A model generated the notes under the pieces. It saw only the letters and a program-made list of their open reading frames with translations, was not told the DNA's origin and did not search any database. A DNA stretch of 33,911 nt from a bacterium (GTDB lineage: Bacteria > Planctomycetota > Planctomycetia > Kolteriales > Kolteriaceae), in contig JAIEPU010000121.1 of NCBI GenBank assembly GCA_019748235.1, positions 1-33,911 of the forward strand. The letters are read 5' to 3'. Positions 1 to 7,201 of this stretch are shown here, piece by piece (the first letter of the stretch is position 1; every line of letters starts with the position of its first letter). The position numbers and the translations under genes are program-made.

Positions 1-328
1 TCCCTTCCGAGTTGTTCGGAAGCATCATGGCCATCGACGCGAAACAAGAAAAGACCAGTTTTCAGACAGAGCCTAGTTCGTCGTGAAGTGCTCGATTTAC
101 CTCGATTGCTACGATCGTTGAGTTCGGATGAACTCGGTCCGCTAGGTAACGTGTGAATACGCCCGATCCAGGTCCGTATTCGCCAATGCAGACTGGCCGA
201 CCAGTGGGTATCTCTCGACAGATCTGCCGAACAGCGAATGATGATGTTGGCATCACCGAACAAATCGGTTCCCCTCTGAACATTTCCCTCAGATACATCA
301 CCACTTCATGTGTCATAGCGATCCTCAT
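1..328 (-). pseudogene. SAM-dependent methyltransferase (PmtA/rRNA dimethylase-like), apparently frameshifted and cut by the window edge
   Basis: The first part of a class I SAM-dependent methyltransferase reads leftward from ATG 328 (GTG 331 is also possible). The SAM-binding motif I is clear: EYGPGSGVFTRYL, followed by an acidic strand end in VAIEVN. The upstream stretch YLREMF...SVMPTSSFAVRQI matches the N-terminus of the phospholipid N-methyltransferase-like family, which is normally about 190-200 residues. This frame stops at 62-64 after about 88 residues. Past the stop, a different frame reads LFLFRVDGHDASEQLGR, which resembles the next conserved segment of the family (a strand followed by VVHDSAE-like residues). 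That suggests a frameshift near 70-95 rather than a true short protein. A sequencing error is possible, and the rest of the gene lies outside the window. Substrate is unknown; family members methylate phosphatidylethanolamine or other lipids. Confidence 0.5.
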
Positions 329-331
329 CAC

Positions 332-724
332 GGTCAGAATAAAAGCTGCGGATTCGCTTTACCGACTCACACGAACAACATCCGTCGTCCAACAGCAACA
401 GCCGCGCCGAATTACTGTTCACCAAGTGCTGCAACTAACTTCGATGTGATGATCGCCATTCCGGGCGAAAGTGGGACACTGGCTTCAAAAGGTGGATCGC
501 AGTCGAAGTGGATCTAACGAGCGTCATCGGTCGGATCGTATAGTGTTGAATGAGTCCAGGTTGATTCGACAATGATCAACTTCAGAACATGCGGATGAAT
601 ACATGACCGGCGGTAAAGCCGACCATAACGATGGGATGAATCTGTAACTCTTTCGAAGTTAAGCATGTTCCCGTCGACAAGGTTCGGGGACTTCCTGATA
701 CGAGGGTGTATTGCCATCAACGGC
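332..724. other. Intergenic region, no gene seen
   Basis: This stretch separates the start of the methyltransferase remnant from the stop of the chemoreceptor, both on the minus strand. The open frames here are low-complexity, Ser/Arg/Thr-rich or shadow frames with no recognisable motif or ribosome binding site. I see no clear terminator hairpin for the chemoreceptor gene. Confidence 0.4.
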
Positions 725-2230
725 TCAAATGCTGAATTTCGCGACTTCATCATTGAGTGCCTGCACGGACTGCCGCAGATAGTTCGTTGCGTTATTGAAT
801 TCTTCCAGCGAATTGGCTGTTTGTTTCGTCCCTTCCGCGACGGTGACCATGGCCGTGCTTATTTGGTCGGCTCCAATAGACTGGTTACTCATTCCCATAT
901 TCACCGTCCGGAAGCGATCGCTGACCACCCCTACGTCCTCGATAATCTGAGCGAAGTGCTCATTCATCTCTCCCACTCGTTCGACACTGGTACGCACTTC
1001 TCCGCCGAACTTGTCCATTTGCATCACGCCGGCGGAGACAGCATCATGCATCTGACTGACCATGCTTCCAATGTCAAGCGTCGCGACGGCCGTCTGATCG
1101 GCGAGCCGACGAATCTCTCGAGAGACCACTAGGAACCCACGGCCGTACTCCCCTGCCTTTTCTGCTTCGATGGCGGCATTAATGGAGAGCAGATTGGTTT
1201 GATCAGCAACTTTCGTGATAGTCGTGACGATGAGGTTGATATTGTCCGCCTTCTCCCGAATGAGAGCGAGTTTCGATGCAATTGAGCCCGTCGAATCAAC
1301 GAGCTGATGCATCGTTTCTTCCATCTGCGTTAACTGCTTACGACTGCTCTTCGCAATTCGGGCGGCCTGATCTGCACGTTCGTTGACTTCATTCATCGTT
1401 CCTGAGAGTTCCTTGGCGGTCGCGGAAATCTCACGCACCGCCGACGCGATCTCGGTCGTCGAGCTACTCAGACCTTGCACCGTCGATTCTTGATGACGCG
1501 CGGTGGAAGCAATCTGATTCGCCGTTGACAAAAGCTGGACGCTAGACTCGCGAACTTGCCGAATCACCGGATAGATCTTTGCAATCAAATAAAGACCGAC
1601 AATCGCTATCAGAAGAGATGTCGCGACTCCGACGCCAATCATGGTTCGAAGCCAAAACCGCACCTCGGCGTCTGTCTTCTCCTGCTCTATCCTCGTGGCT
1701 TCATGTCCGATCTCCGTCGCTTTATCAATCGCCAGGCGATGAGCATCGAATGCGGGCTTGACTCGTGATAGGAGCAGATTGTTCAAATCGGACTCACTTC
1801 CCTTGTCGACCATCGGAAGAAAATCATTCGCTACCCCTTCGAAGAATCGAGTGGCGGAAGGAAAGACGTCGGTTCGCAAAGCGTTCTTGACGGGCCCCTC
1901 GAATAGATGTTCGAGCCAGTATGATTTTCTCTCGTTATAATTTGTTTCGAGAGAATTGAACCTCTGGACGAGTTGACTTCTTTCCGTCGGGTCGTTCGTG
2001 GAAACGATCTGATACAGCGTCAGGTAAGGTTCAATCACGAATAGAGAGCATGGTTCAAATTCAGCCATCGCCGACTTGCGAAGCATGATCCGCTCATACT
2101 TCGGCCCATTGATACCAAATTCAGACAGTAGATAGATGGCGGAAGATACAAGCCCGATCATTCCCAATCCGCTGAATATGATCATCAAATAAAGTTTGGT
2201 CTTGATCGTCGTCTCGCGGAATCGAAACAT
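725..2230 (-). CDS. Methyl-accepting chemotaxis protein (transmembrane chemoreceptor)
   Basis: A 501-residue chemoreceptor. The first transmembrane helix is about residues 12-36, then a periplasmic sensor region of about 150 residues, a second transmembrane helix about 190-215, and a long cytoplasmic coiled coil. The signalling tip is recognisable as INAAIEAEKAGEYGRGF followed by VVSREIRRLADQT, close to the consensus that contacts CheA and CheW. The ligand is not predictable; the sensor region is probably a four-helix bundle. The frame is open upstream to 2305, but ATG 2230 is preferred because it places the first membrane helix close to the N-terminus and is preceded by a purine-rich GGAAGCAGAGCG. 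No che genes are in the window, so it must work with kinases encoded elsewhere. It is transcribed divergently from the TfoX-like gene. Confidence 0.92.
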   Translation of the reverse strand: MFRFRETTIKTKLYLMIIFSGLGMIGLVSSAIYLLSEFGINGPKYERIMLRKSAMAEFEPCSLFVIEPYLTLYQIVSTNDPTERSQLVQRFNSLETNYNERKSYWLEHLFEGPVKNALRTDVFPSATRFFEGVANDFLPMVDKGSESDLNNLLLSRVKPAFDAHRLAIDKATEIGHEATRIEQEKTDAEVRFWLRTMIGVGVATSLLIAIVGLYLIAKIYPVIRQVRESSVQLLSTANQIASTARHQESTVQGLSSSTTEIASAVREISATAKELSGTMNEVNERADQAARIAKSSRKQLTQMEETMHQLVDSTGSIASKLALIREKADNINLIVTTITKVADQTNLLSINAAIEAEKAGEYGRGFLVVSREIRRLADQTAVATLDIGSMVSQMHDAVSAGVMQMDKFGGEVRTSVERVGEMNEHFAQIIEDVGVVSDRFRTVNMGMSNQSIGADQISTAMVTVAEGTKQTANSLEEFNNATNYLRQSVQALNDEVAKFSI

Positions 2231-2415
2231 GGTTCGCTCTGCTTCCCAGTTGATCTTTAAACACCAGCGTCGTGCACATCCGTCACCGACGCTGCAAGAT
2301 AGCATGGACGATTCGGATACGGTTCTCTTCTATCATGACCGTTATTTTGCAAAATGATTCAACCGGAAATATTGATTCAATTATTCCGATTGTGCCGTGA
2401 AGGAGGGAGACAACG

Positions 2416-2751
2416 ATGGCTCACAGCGAATCACTCGCACAACGAGTTCGAGATCTTCTTGGCCCTCGCCAGAACATCGTCGAAAGGAAGATGTTTGGCG
2501 GTATCGGATTCTTACTTCATGGAAACATGCTTGTTGGAGTTTGGAAGACTTCCCTCATCGCCCGAGTTGGAGCCGAAGCGTACGACGTCGCCCTCAAAAG
2601 ATCGCATGTCTCTGAGTTTGATGTGACTGGACGTCCAATGAAAGGCTGGGTGATGATCGGTACGGAAGGAGTTGAGAGCAACCTGCAGTTAGAAGAATGG
2701 GTAACTTCGTCTCACCAATTTGTTTCAACCCTGCCGAGGAAACAACGATGA
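2416..2751 (+). CDS. TfoX/Sxy N-terminal domain protein
   Basis: A 111-residue protein made almost entirely of a TfoX-N domain. The diagnostic segment is VERKMFGGIGFLLHGNMLVGV, an MFGG motif followed by short strands, and the C-terminal part reads PMKGWVMIG as in small stand-alone members. Full-length Sxy/TfoX is a competence co-regulator in gammaproteobacteria, but short single-domain forms are widespread and mostly uncharacterised, so a role in competence should not be assumed. The start at ATG 2416 is well supported by AGGAGG at 2401-2406, nine bases upstream. It has no operon partner, and the chemoreceptor is divergent across about 185 bases. Confidence 0.88.
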   Translation: MAHSESLAQRVRDLLGPRQNIVERKMFGGIGFLLHGNMLVGVWKTSLIARVGAEAYDVALKRSHVSEFDVTGRPMKGWVMIGTEGVESNLQLEEWVTSSHQFVSTLPRKQR

Positions 2752-2799
2752 ACCAACGCACGTTGCGAATTCGAAGTGATGATCATAGCGTCTTTCCAG

Positions 2800-3045
2800 C
2801 TAATTCTTCGCAACAACCAGGAACCGCTGGGCTCGCTGCATATGAAATGTAGGCTTTTCGAATTCCCTGATCGCTCGTTTGCGATCATTTTGCTCGCAAG
2901 CGATGGAATGTTGATCAATCGCTAAATTACACTCGTTAACGGTCAGGGAGACCGCCAACAAAACTAGACCGGCAATAAGGATAAACTCCGATTCATGGAG
3001 AGAGCTTCGCCGCCCCCATAGAAGCAGGATCGTAGACAATTCCAT
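2800..3045 (-). CDS. Possible small single-pass membrane protein, unknown function
   Basis: An 81-residue open frame with one plausible transmembrane helix, around FILIAGLVLLAVSLTV at residues 21-36, followed by a charged tail of about 40 residues rich in R, K, E and Q. AAGGAG lies only one base from the ATG, which is too close for a normal ribosome binding site and weakens the start assignment. I do not recognise a family. It is convergent with the TfoX-like gene and sits at the edge of a gene-poor tract. The membrane helix is the only argument that it is real. Confidence 0.33.
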   Translation of the reverse strand: MELSTILLLWGRRSSLHESEFILIAGLVLLAVSLTVNECNLAIDQHSIACEQNDRKRAIREFEKPTFHMQRAQRFLVVAKN

Positions 3046-3771
3046 GCTCCTTAAAAAACGTATAACTCGATTTTAAAACTGCTTCGAGCGGATCTGTCCT
3101 CGCTTCTGACTCTAAAGGAACTGCCTGCAGCACACTCCTCGCAAGAATGAAGGCTTAATCATGCAAGGCTTTGGTCCCTGCGTCAGACTGTGATTGACGA
3201 ACGATTCGTCGAATGTTGCACGGATGATGCCTAAAGGAAATCATTTCGACTTTTGGTTCAATCTTGCCCGGAGAGACGCTTTCGTTGTCCGCATTCGAGA
3301 TCGAGGTTGTGATTGGCATCAAATCTGTTGAGCATCTGCGAAGCGCATTGCTTGCCACACGACCAAGGCATGCATGGACGAAGCTGAGATTGAAGCGGTT
3401 GAAAGCCTGCCCGGTAGTCCCCGTCAATCGTCCATAGAAAAAGGCGGACGTGGAGTGATTGGCATCGCTCAGTCGAAGCCTGTTGATCTTAGCCCATCTT
3501 CTCTTTCGAATGGGGGACACGTTCAACAAGGATAAGTAACCTCGATTGGCGATCGAGAAGATGTGCCTTGGTTTAACCGGGCGCGAGTATCGCAATTCCG
3601 TTTGCGTAGGGATTCGAAGACTCGTTAGAATGATCTTGGACTGAACACAAACCGTACCGCATCAGGGGCCCACAAATGCCTGTCGTGGATGGCCAGACAA
3701 TTTGCAACGTGCCGGCTCGAAGGTTGAACTTCGAAGTCTCTTCCGTACACCTGAGCAATTCACGCGTTCGA
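3046..3771. other. Gene-poor stretch, no convincing coding sequence
   Basis: The longest frame (3155-3595, minus) is rich in R, S, N and H, has no motif and no ribosome binding site. A 53-codon plus-strand frame at 3374-3535 has acceptable composition (it begins MDEAEIEAVESLPG) but also lacks a ribosome binding site. A small palindrome, GACGAA-CGA-TTCGTC, lies at 3196-3210. I cannot assign a function. The tract may hold decayed genes. Confidence 0.4.
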
Positions 3772-4053
3772 TCACCCGCCGATTTTGGTCGGTTCGTCGC
3801 CCTCAATCAAATACCGATTCAGACACGCAATCTCCGAGCCGTCGAATCCTTGCAGCAATGGCTGGTAGAAGGATCCCGTGCCGACACGACCGTCGGAAAT
3901 AATGCCTTTACGGTGAATCTTACGCAGGCAGTCCCCATTTCCATTCAACAGTCGAGCGATGGTACCGCCTCGGTGACTCTGATGTTCGACCGGATATCCA
4001 CTGACTTCTCCAGTCGAATAAGCGACCTTCCAGACGACTTCTTCTAAATCCAT
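3772..4053 (-). CDS. Hypothetical protein, 93 residues
   Basis: A small open frame beginning MDLEEVVWKVAYSTGEVSGY. The start at 4053 is preferred over 4122 because GAGGGGAG lies about eight bases upstream and the sequence after this Met has a balanced composition. The protein is hydrophilic with many glycines and no signal peptide or membrane helix. I do not recognise a family. An overlapping plus-strand frame (3676-4047) is a shadow alternative and has no ribosome binding site. A strong inverted repeat begins 30 bases upstream of this start and could be its leader or operator. Confidence 0.42.
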   Translation of the reverse strand: MDLEEVVWKVAYSTGEVSGYPVEHQSHRGGTIARLLNGNGDCLRKIHRKGIISDGRVGTGSFYQPLLQGFDGSEIACLNRYLIEGDEPTKIGG

Positions 4054-4082
4054 TTGGCAGTCTCCCCTCGGAGAGTTTCGCT

Positions 4083-4134
4083 CGACCATCGAAGATTGGA
4101 ACATCGAGTAGAATTCCAACACCTTCGATGGTCG
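4083..4134. repeat. 52-base imperfect inverted repeat (18 paired bases)
   Basis: Outer arms CGACCATCGAAG (4083-4094) and CTTCGATGGTCG (4123-4134) are perfect 12-base complements. Inner arms TTGGAA (4096-4101) and TTCCAA (4114-4119) pair as well, leaving a 1 against 3 base bulge and a 12-base loop. There is no T-run on either side, so it is not a typical intrinsic terminator. It sits between the 93-residue minus-strand ORF and the region upstream of the BON lipoprotein. Confidence 0.8.
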
Positions 4135-4469
4135 CGATATTGCTCCAGGTAGATCGAACAGCGTTACTCATTTAAGGCATCGAGTCGAGCTCTCAATCGA
4201 TCTCCGCGTCATCATCCACAAGTCACATACTCTCGTCGTTCGAGTCCGATCAGCATTTCAAAACCGGTAGGATAAAGTGGTATTTAAAAACACAATCTGA
4301 TCCCATCGAAGTCAACGATTCCATTGGACCACATCGGGTAGACGGGCGTTATCACCGTTTTCGATTGAATTACCTACGAAACTTCTCCTCTCACCTTCCT
4401 TCGGAACTTCAGGGCATATCGTTTGCTCACCTCACAAGTTCAAATTGGTTAGTACTTAGGAGGACTCCC
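4135..4469. other. Upstream region of the BON lipoprotein gene, no gene seen
   Basis: No plausible gene. The in-frame extension of the lipoprotein gene back to 4365 would place about 35 residues before the signal peptide and is rejected. The promoter of the BON/DUF3341-like pair should lie here; I see no convincing -35/-10 pair, only an AT-richer tract near 4270-4300. Confidence 0.4.
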
Positions 4470-4838
4470 ATGATTCGAAGAGCGCTATGGGTTGGATGCG
4501 TGGTTGTGATCGCCGGTTGCGCGGACGCTCCTCAACCAGCAGTACCCGACAATACAGCCATTAACGAGCGAGATCGGAACGATGCGGTCAAGACGCCGAT
4601 TGACCAAAACGAAAACCAGCCCGATGTGGATCGCACCGCAAGTATCCGAAAGGAAGTGGTAGCGCGATCTAATTTCTCGACCAACGCTCACAACGTAAAG
4701 ATCATCACGCAGAACGGAAAGGTGACGTTGCGTGGTCCTGTCGACAGTGAAGAGGAGCGAAACGAGATCGGTCGAATTGCCTCCGATGTGGCAGGCAAGG
4801 ATAACGTCGATAATCAACTGGAAGTAACGACCAAGTAA
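4470..4838 (+). CDS. BON-domain lipoprotein
   Basis: A 122-residue lipoprotein. The N-terminus is a short charged region (MIRRA), a hydrophobic core and a lipobox VIAGC, so Cys17 should be lipidated and the protein anchored to a membrane. An acidic, Asn/Asp-rich linker of about 35 residues follows, then a single BON domain from about residue 55 to the end, with the typical VKIITQNGKVTLRGPVDSEEE and a final VDNQLEV strand. BON domains (OsmY type) are thought to bind phospholipid surfaces and are often made under osmotic or envelope stress. ATG 4470 is supported by AGGAGG at 4458-4463. The next gene follows 17 bases later, so the two are probably co-transcribed and end at the shared terminator. 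Confidence 0.9.
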   Translation: MIRRALWVGCVVVIAGCADAPQPAVPDNTAINERDRNDAVKTPIDQNENQPDVDRTASIRKEVVARSNFSTNAHNVKIITQNGKVTLRGPVDSEEERNEIGRIASDVAGKDNVDNQLEVTTK

Positions 4839-4855
4839 AAGGAAGGGCACAACCA

Positions 4856-5389
4856 ATGGGCGCGACTGTTTATGCCATCGCTGATTCAGAGACGCAGGCC
4901 ATTCGAGCTGCCGAGCGTCTGCAAGTGCACGGAATTTCACGACAAGACATTTCCATCTTGTCCCCTGACCCCGCAGGAAGACACGAAGTTGCACATTCCA
5001 ACACGACGAAGAGTCCCGAGGGTGCAACCGTGGGTGCCGGCGCCGGTTTGCTGACGGGGGGAATTGTTGGATGGATGGCCGGGATTGGTGCATTAGCAAT
5101 TCCCGGTCTCGGTCCTCTTATTGCAGCCGGGCCCATTCTCGCTGCCCTCTCTGGAGCGGCTGTGGGCGGAGCGGTGGGTGGCCTATCGGGCGGACTCATG
5201 GGACTTGGTATTCCTGAGTATGAAGCCAAGCAATACGAAGGCCGACTCAGCCAAGGAAAGATCCTTATCGCCGCCTACACGAACGATTCCAGCAAGGCTG
5301 CCGACATTCGAAAGATTTATGAGGAAGAAGGGCTGGAAGATATCTCAACCGGTTCTCCGGAGAGAGTGAAGGCTCCTACTCGCTCCTAA
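4856..5389 (+). CDS. Glycine-zipper protein with YflT/DUF3341-like domain (general stress protein-like)
   Basis: A 177-residue protein. The N-terminal part (about 1-45) reads as a ferredoxin-like half with ATVYAIADSETQAIRAAERL and a conserved DISIL, typical of YflT/GsP17M-like proteins. Residues about 60-120 are a very Gly/Ala-rich hydrophobic hairpin (GAGAGLLTGGIVGWMAGIGA and AVGGAVGGLSGGLMGLGIP) likely to insert in or associate with a membrane. The last part, YEGRLSQGKILIAAYT then an acidic helix, completes the domain. Molecular function is unknown; family members are linked to general stress. A purine-rich AAAGGAAGGG precedes ATG 4856. It lies 17 bases after the BON lipoprotein and ends just before a hairpin terminator. 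Confidence 0.8.
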   Translation: MGATVYAIADSETQAIRAAERLQVHGISRQDISILSPDPAGRHEVAHSNTTKSPEGATVGAGAGLLTGGIVGWMAGIGALAIPGLGPLIAAGPILAALSGAAVGGAVGGLSGGLMGLGIPEYEAKQYEGRLSQGKILIAAYTNDSSKAADIRKIYEEEGLEDISTGSPERVKAPTRS

Positions 5390-5403
5390 CAATTAATAAT
5401 TAA

Positions 5404-5436
5404 AAGAGCCGTGGATATTAACGATCCACGGCTCTT
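5404..5436. terminator. Bidirectional intrinsic terminator
   Basis: A perfect 13-base stem, AAGAGCCGTGGAT with ATCCACGGCTCTT, encloses a 7-base loop. It follows the stop of the YflT-like gene by 14 bases. Read on the minus strand the stem runs into TTTTAATTATT, so it should also stop transcripts coming from the PEP-CTERM gene at 5558-6301. Confidence 0.9.
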
Positions 5437-5557
5437 CGATTTAACCCTGATTTTGCTCTATCTACAGCCGATTTCGTCGTTGATGCTCCAATCCTGTTCG
5501 ACGCGACCGATCCCCTGAGAAGACGACTCAATCCCGCGCAGCTATCCGATCTGGTCG

Positions 5558-6301
5558 CTACGCCGTCCGGCGTCGAGCCAACTTCCATAGGCCAAGTGCC
5601 AAAGCGCTCGCCAGCACGAGCTGAATCGTGCTCAGTTCCGGCACCGCGGTCACGATGACGTTGTCGTAGTTGGAGGTTGACGTCGAACTATTGAGGGTGT
5701 TGAACAACAGCACGAGAAGCGTCTTACCTAAAAGACTCGGATCGATGTGTGCTGAGTCGAACGAGGTAGAGTTCGTCGCCCAATCGCCAGGAAGTGGATT
5801 AGTCGCGTTGCCAGAACCGCCGAACTCTTGAGCGAGGAACGTATCAGCATTGTCGAGCAACCCATTATCATTAGAGTCCGCATACATTTGTAGACTCCAA
5901 TTAAGAGGATTGCCAATCGCCAAATCATATCCAATGGCTGCCGAAAGAGTGTAAGTAGTGTTAGGCGCAATCGCTGCGACTTGCTTGTAAATTCCCTCCT
6001 GTTCATTGAGAAAGAGAATTTGGTTTCCACCAGCCGGGCTGGCCATCGGCTCCGCTTCGTTCCACCGAGGTCCGACGGCTAACGGCCCCGGCCGCCATAC
6101 TTCCGGAAATCCGATTCCGTTACTTTGCCAACCAGCTGGGAGATTCGGCGAGGTATCGCCTGGGATACTGATGGCGGGAGTTTCAAAGTCTTCAAATAAC
6201 AGAACCGCCGCTTGCGACGCACCTGACGCTGTGCAAAGGAAAATCGCAGCCAGGCCAAATGCACGGAAACGGACAAAACGAGATCCGACGGTGAGTCGCA
6301 T
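5558..6301 (-). CDS. PEP-CTERM sorting-domain protein
   Basis: A 247-residue exported protein. An N-terminal signal peptide ends near ASQAA (about residue 32). The middle is a beta-rich, Asn/Thr/Ser-rich domain that starts LLFEDFETP and contains a DSNDNGLLDNADTF stretch with acidic residues that could bind calcium; it resembles jelly-roll-like domains of extracellular planctomycete proteins. The C-terminus is a PEP-CTERM-type tail: VPELSTIQ, a hydrophobic helix, then the basic end LARRR. In this system the tail is recognised by an exosortase, which removes the helix. The motif is PEL rather than PEP. It is divergent from the sigma factor gene and shares the terminator at 5404-5436 with the convergent upstream operon. 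Confidence 0.83.
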   Translation of the reverse strand: MRLTVGSRFVRFRAFGLAAIFLCTASGASQAAVLLFEDFETPAISIPGDTSPNLPAGWQSNGIGFPEVWRPGPLAVGPRWNEAEPMASPAGGNQILFLNEQEGIYKQVAAIAPNTTYTLSAAIGYDLAIGNPLNWSLQMYADSNDNGLLDNADTFLAQEFGGSGNATNPLPGDWATNSTSFDSAHIDPSLLGKTLLVLLFNTLNSSTSTSNYDNVIVTAVPELSTIQLVLASALALGLWKLARRRTA

Positions 6302-6583
6302 GGGGTGGTCTCTCTAGCAGTAGGCGCAATAAGTCAGCCCGAACACACCAAGAGGATGGTGGCTCGATTGCACGAAGTCGCTTCGGGTCCATAGGGTCAA
6401 ACAACCGAGACTTTTTGACCGTGACCGGCCCACTCGGCAATTCATCCCATAAGAGCACTTGGCCGAAATGCCCCATTGCGCACGCCACTTTTTCGAGATT
6501 TGCCAAAGTTTTTATCGGAGGTCAATTCCCTTGAAGCGGGATCAGAATCCTCGGATACTCGGTGCTCTCATTGGAATCTGATC

Positions 6584-7201
6584 ATGTCCACGACTGCTCG
6601 ACCGGAACAAAATGATTCGACTCTCATCGAGCGAGCCCAAGAGGGTGACCCCGATGCGATGGGAATCGCATTAGAATCTTGTCGGGCTTATCTGACTCAA
6701 GTAGCCGCTGAAGAGTTAGAACGGGCCCTTCGGCGAAAAGTCAATCCAAGCGACCTTGTGCAGGAATCGTTTCTCGTCGCGCAAAGAAACTTCGCACGAT
6801 TCAATGGGCGCTCCATCGATGAACTGCGGGCATGGCTTCGAGGTATCCTCAATAACAAACTGCATGAGGCGCGGCGGCGATTTCTAAAGTCGAAACGCCG
6901 GCTCGCGAGCCGAGAAATCGATCTTCCACGTTCCAGTTCGGCGTTCGATGCGGCAGAAAAGATTGACCCGGCACATTCCGTCGGCAAACAACTTTCACTG
7001 CTTGAAGATGTCGAAGCGATCACGCACGCAATGTCACAACTCTCGTCGGACTATCAAAAGGTGGTCCAATGGCGGAATTGGGAACTCCTCTCCTTTGAGG
7101 AGATCGGCTCTCGCCTAGGACGTTCGCCGGGCGCCGCTCGCGCACTCTGGCTGCGGGCACTCCATCAGTTGGCCCTCGTATTGGACAATGCCAATGAATG
7201 A
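6584..7201 (+). CDS. ECF-like RNA polymerase sigma factor (planctomycete type)
   Basis: A 205-residue sigma-70 family factor. Region 2 is visible around VNPSDLVQESFLVAQRNFARF and the following ELRAWLRGILNNKL (about residues 55-95). Region 4 is near the end, with SSDYQKVVQWRNWELLSFEEI followed by a helix-turn-helix with SRLGRSPGAARALWLRAL. The upstream frame is open to 6476, but ATG 6584 gives the usual N-terminus (LIERAQEGDPDAM, the standard first helix). No strong ribosome binding site is present. Its end overlaps the start of the kinase gene by 14 bases, so the two are very likely translationally coupled. No anti-sigma gene is adjacent; in planctomycetes kinases next to such factors may replace that role (inference). 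Confidence 0.9.
   Translation: MSTTARPEQNDSTLIERAQEGDPDAMGIALESCRAYLTQVAAEELERALRRKVNPSDLVQESFLVAQRNFARFNGRSIDELRAWLRGILNNKLHEARRRFLKSKRRLASREIDLPRSSSAFDAAEKIDPAHSVGKQLSLLEDVEAITHAMSQLSSDYQKVVQWRNWELLSFEEIGSRLGRSPGAARALWLRALHQLALVLDNANE

Noticed and set aside
3155-3595. 146-codon minus-strand frame
   Set aside because: Rich in Arg, Ser, Asn and His, without motif, signal or ribosome binding site; composition looks non-coding.
3676-4047. 123-codon plus-strand frame with some beta-like pattern
   Set aside because: It overlaps the minus-strand 93-residue ORF, which has the better ribosome binding site; no recognisable domain.
5404-5436. Considered as half of a mobile element or attachment site
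   Set aside because: A perfect stem right after a stop codon with a T-rich flank on the minus strand is fully explained as a terminator.
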